This document shows positions 63,498-64,000 of a stretch of DNA of 64,000 bases, piece after piece. Every line of letters starts with the position of its first letter. The first letter of the stretch is position 1. The stretch comes from Desulfoferrobacter suflitae. Lineage in GTDB: Bacteria > Desulfobacterota > Syntrophobacteria > Syntrophobacterales > Syntrophobacteraceae. The stretch lies in NCBI RefSeq assembly GCF_022603395.1, contig NZ_JAIBKA010000003.1, positions 1 through 64,000 on the forward strand. The letters run 5' to 3'. The notes beneath the pieces are model-generated. The model was not told the origin of the DNA. It did no database searches and saw only the letters and a list, made by a program, of their open reading frames with translations. The position numbers and the translations under genes were made by a program.

Positions 63498-63855
63498 GTT
63501 GGATGTGAGCGGAGATGGCGGTTCCGCAATGGTTTAAAGGGGAACATACGATTCCGCTTTACTCGGTGTTTCAGCCAATGCGGAATTGCCGGTTCCGATT
63601 TTGCCTGAGTGGAGGCGTTGCTTTTTGTCTTTTGCCCCTGATAGCGGCCCGTCGTTAACCCAAGAGGACACCGATCGATGGCGCAAACCGCCATCCAAAC
63701 AGTCCCGTTCACATGTGTCCCAAACGGTATGGAAACCGACCTGCGCTGACCGATTACCTGTGGAGCCGCATGGCTGCTATACGCCTGCCCTTGCAGTGCC
63801 GATGCTCAAGTCACGAGCAAATTTAATGAGGCAGATCGGATCCGGATGGATTGTC
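63498..63855. other. Intergenic stretch with imperfect inverted repeats
   Basis: GGCGGTTCCGCAATGG at about 63515 and CCAATGCGGAATTGCC at about 63577 form an imperfect hairpin that may end the preceding transcript. No gene is supported. Confidence 0.4.
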
Positions 63856-63871
63856 TGGCATGCATATTGCT
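63856..63871 (+). promoter_or_regulatory. Sigma-54 promoter
   Basis: TGGCATGCATATTGCTA matches the -24/-12 consensus, with GG at 63857-63858 and GC at 63869-63870 separated by ten bases. It lies 75-90 bases before the gene starting at 63946 and downstream of a sigma-54 activator gene. Confidence 0.8.
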
Positions 63872-63945
63872 AAGCAACTGGAACACCCCCGTGCAGGTCA
63901 AGGCTGCGGCGGGATGAGGAGGCGCCGGTGCAGGACAGGATTTCA

Positions 63946-64000
63946 TGAAAAATCAATCGAGCGGACAGACCGTCATTGAGGGTATCGTGACTGCATGCAG
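63946..64000 (+). CDS. Start of a small protein gene (runs off the window)
   Basis: An ATG preceded by ACAGGA opens a frame MKNQSSGQTVIEGIVTAC that continues to the end of the window. The IEGIVTAC stretch resembles the start of small OB-fold-like proteins found in sulfate reducers, but 18 residues are too few for a firm name. A sigma-54 promoter precedes it. Confidence 0.5.

Noticed and set aside
1-64000. CRISPR arrays
   Set aside because: No regularly spaced direct repeats of 24-40 bases were seen, and no cas gene is present.

Overview
The window looks like a chromosomal segment of a GC-rich anaerobe of the former Deltaproteobacteria (Desulfobacterota), probably a sulfate reducer or syntroph. 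This is an inference from gene content: CooT and FmdE proteins, DUF3842, DUF2284, archaemetzincin, a KorDABC-type ferredoxin oxidoreductase, NDP-forming acyl-CoA synthetases, TRAP transport, many sigma-54 activators and PAS/heme sensor kinases. No rRNA or tRNA gene was found.

Positions 1-2000 are accessory DNA on the minus strand. They hold the 5' end of an IS1182-type transposase, a hicA-hicB toxin-antitoxin pair followed directly by a structure with the features of an integron attC site, a cluster of short hairpins, and a decayed CHC2 zinc-finger gene. Positions 2161-8195 are an ABC importer of the peptide/nickel type: lipoprotein, two permeases and two ATPases, with an FmdE-family protein inserted before the second ATPase. 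A convergent TonB-dependent receptor follows (8178-10352), then TrmO and a flavin reductase, and then a complete TonB2/TtpC-type energising operon (12565-17833: DUF3450, ExbB fusion, ExbB, ExbD, TonB, TPR). A CooT nickel-binding protein and a DUF3842 protein come next. I read 2161-18831 as one metal acquisition island, most likely for nickel. It carries four terminator-like hairpins that share the core GGCCANGAAGGCYT near the transport units. Two of them sit at the end of similar RNAs of about 115 nt with their own promoters, which makes them candidate regulatory RNAs.

Positions 19197-21124 are a Fur/PerR-type regulator and a catalase overlapping as an operon. Positions 21150-28139 hold an archaemetzincin and a sigma-54 two-component pair whose kinase carries an N-terminal Rossmann domain. 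Divergent from these are a GcvH-like protein with two tandem four-cysteine motifs and a CoA-disulfide-reductase-like enzyme fused to rhodanese. A 1640-residue SNF2-family protein (28254-33176) is followed by a 172-bp element with perfect 23-bp inverted ends, a heme-binding hybrid sensor kinase, a degenerate transglycosylase-like lipoprotein and a second PAS kinase. An RND efflux operon (OMF, pump, adaptor) lies beside its TetR regulator, which has a palindromic operator over its promoter.

From 46419 onward the genes point to organic acid metabolism. They include two NDP-forming acyl-CoA synthetases, a diiron ferritin-like protein flanked by REP-like palindromes, KorDABC, an atypical crotonase, a DUF2284 protein, an acyltransferase, a sugar-isomerase-like protein, a complete TRAP transporter and a sigma-54 activator. 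A strong sigma-54 promoter and the start of a further gene close the window.
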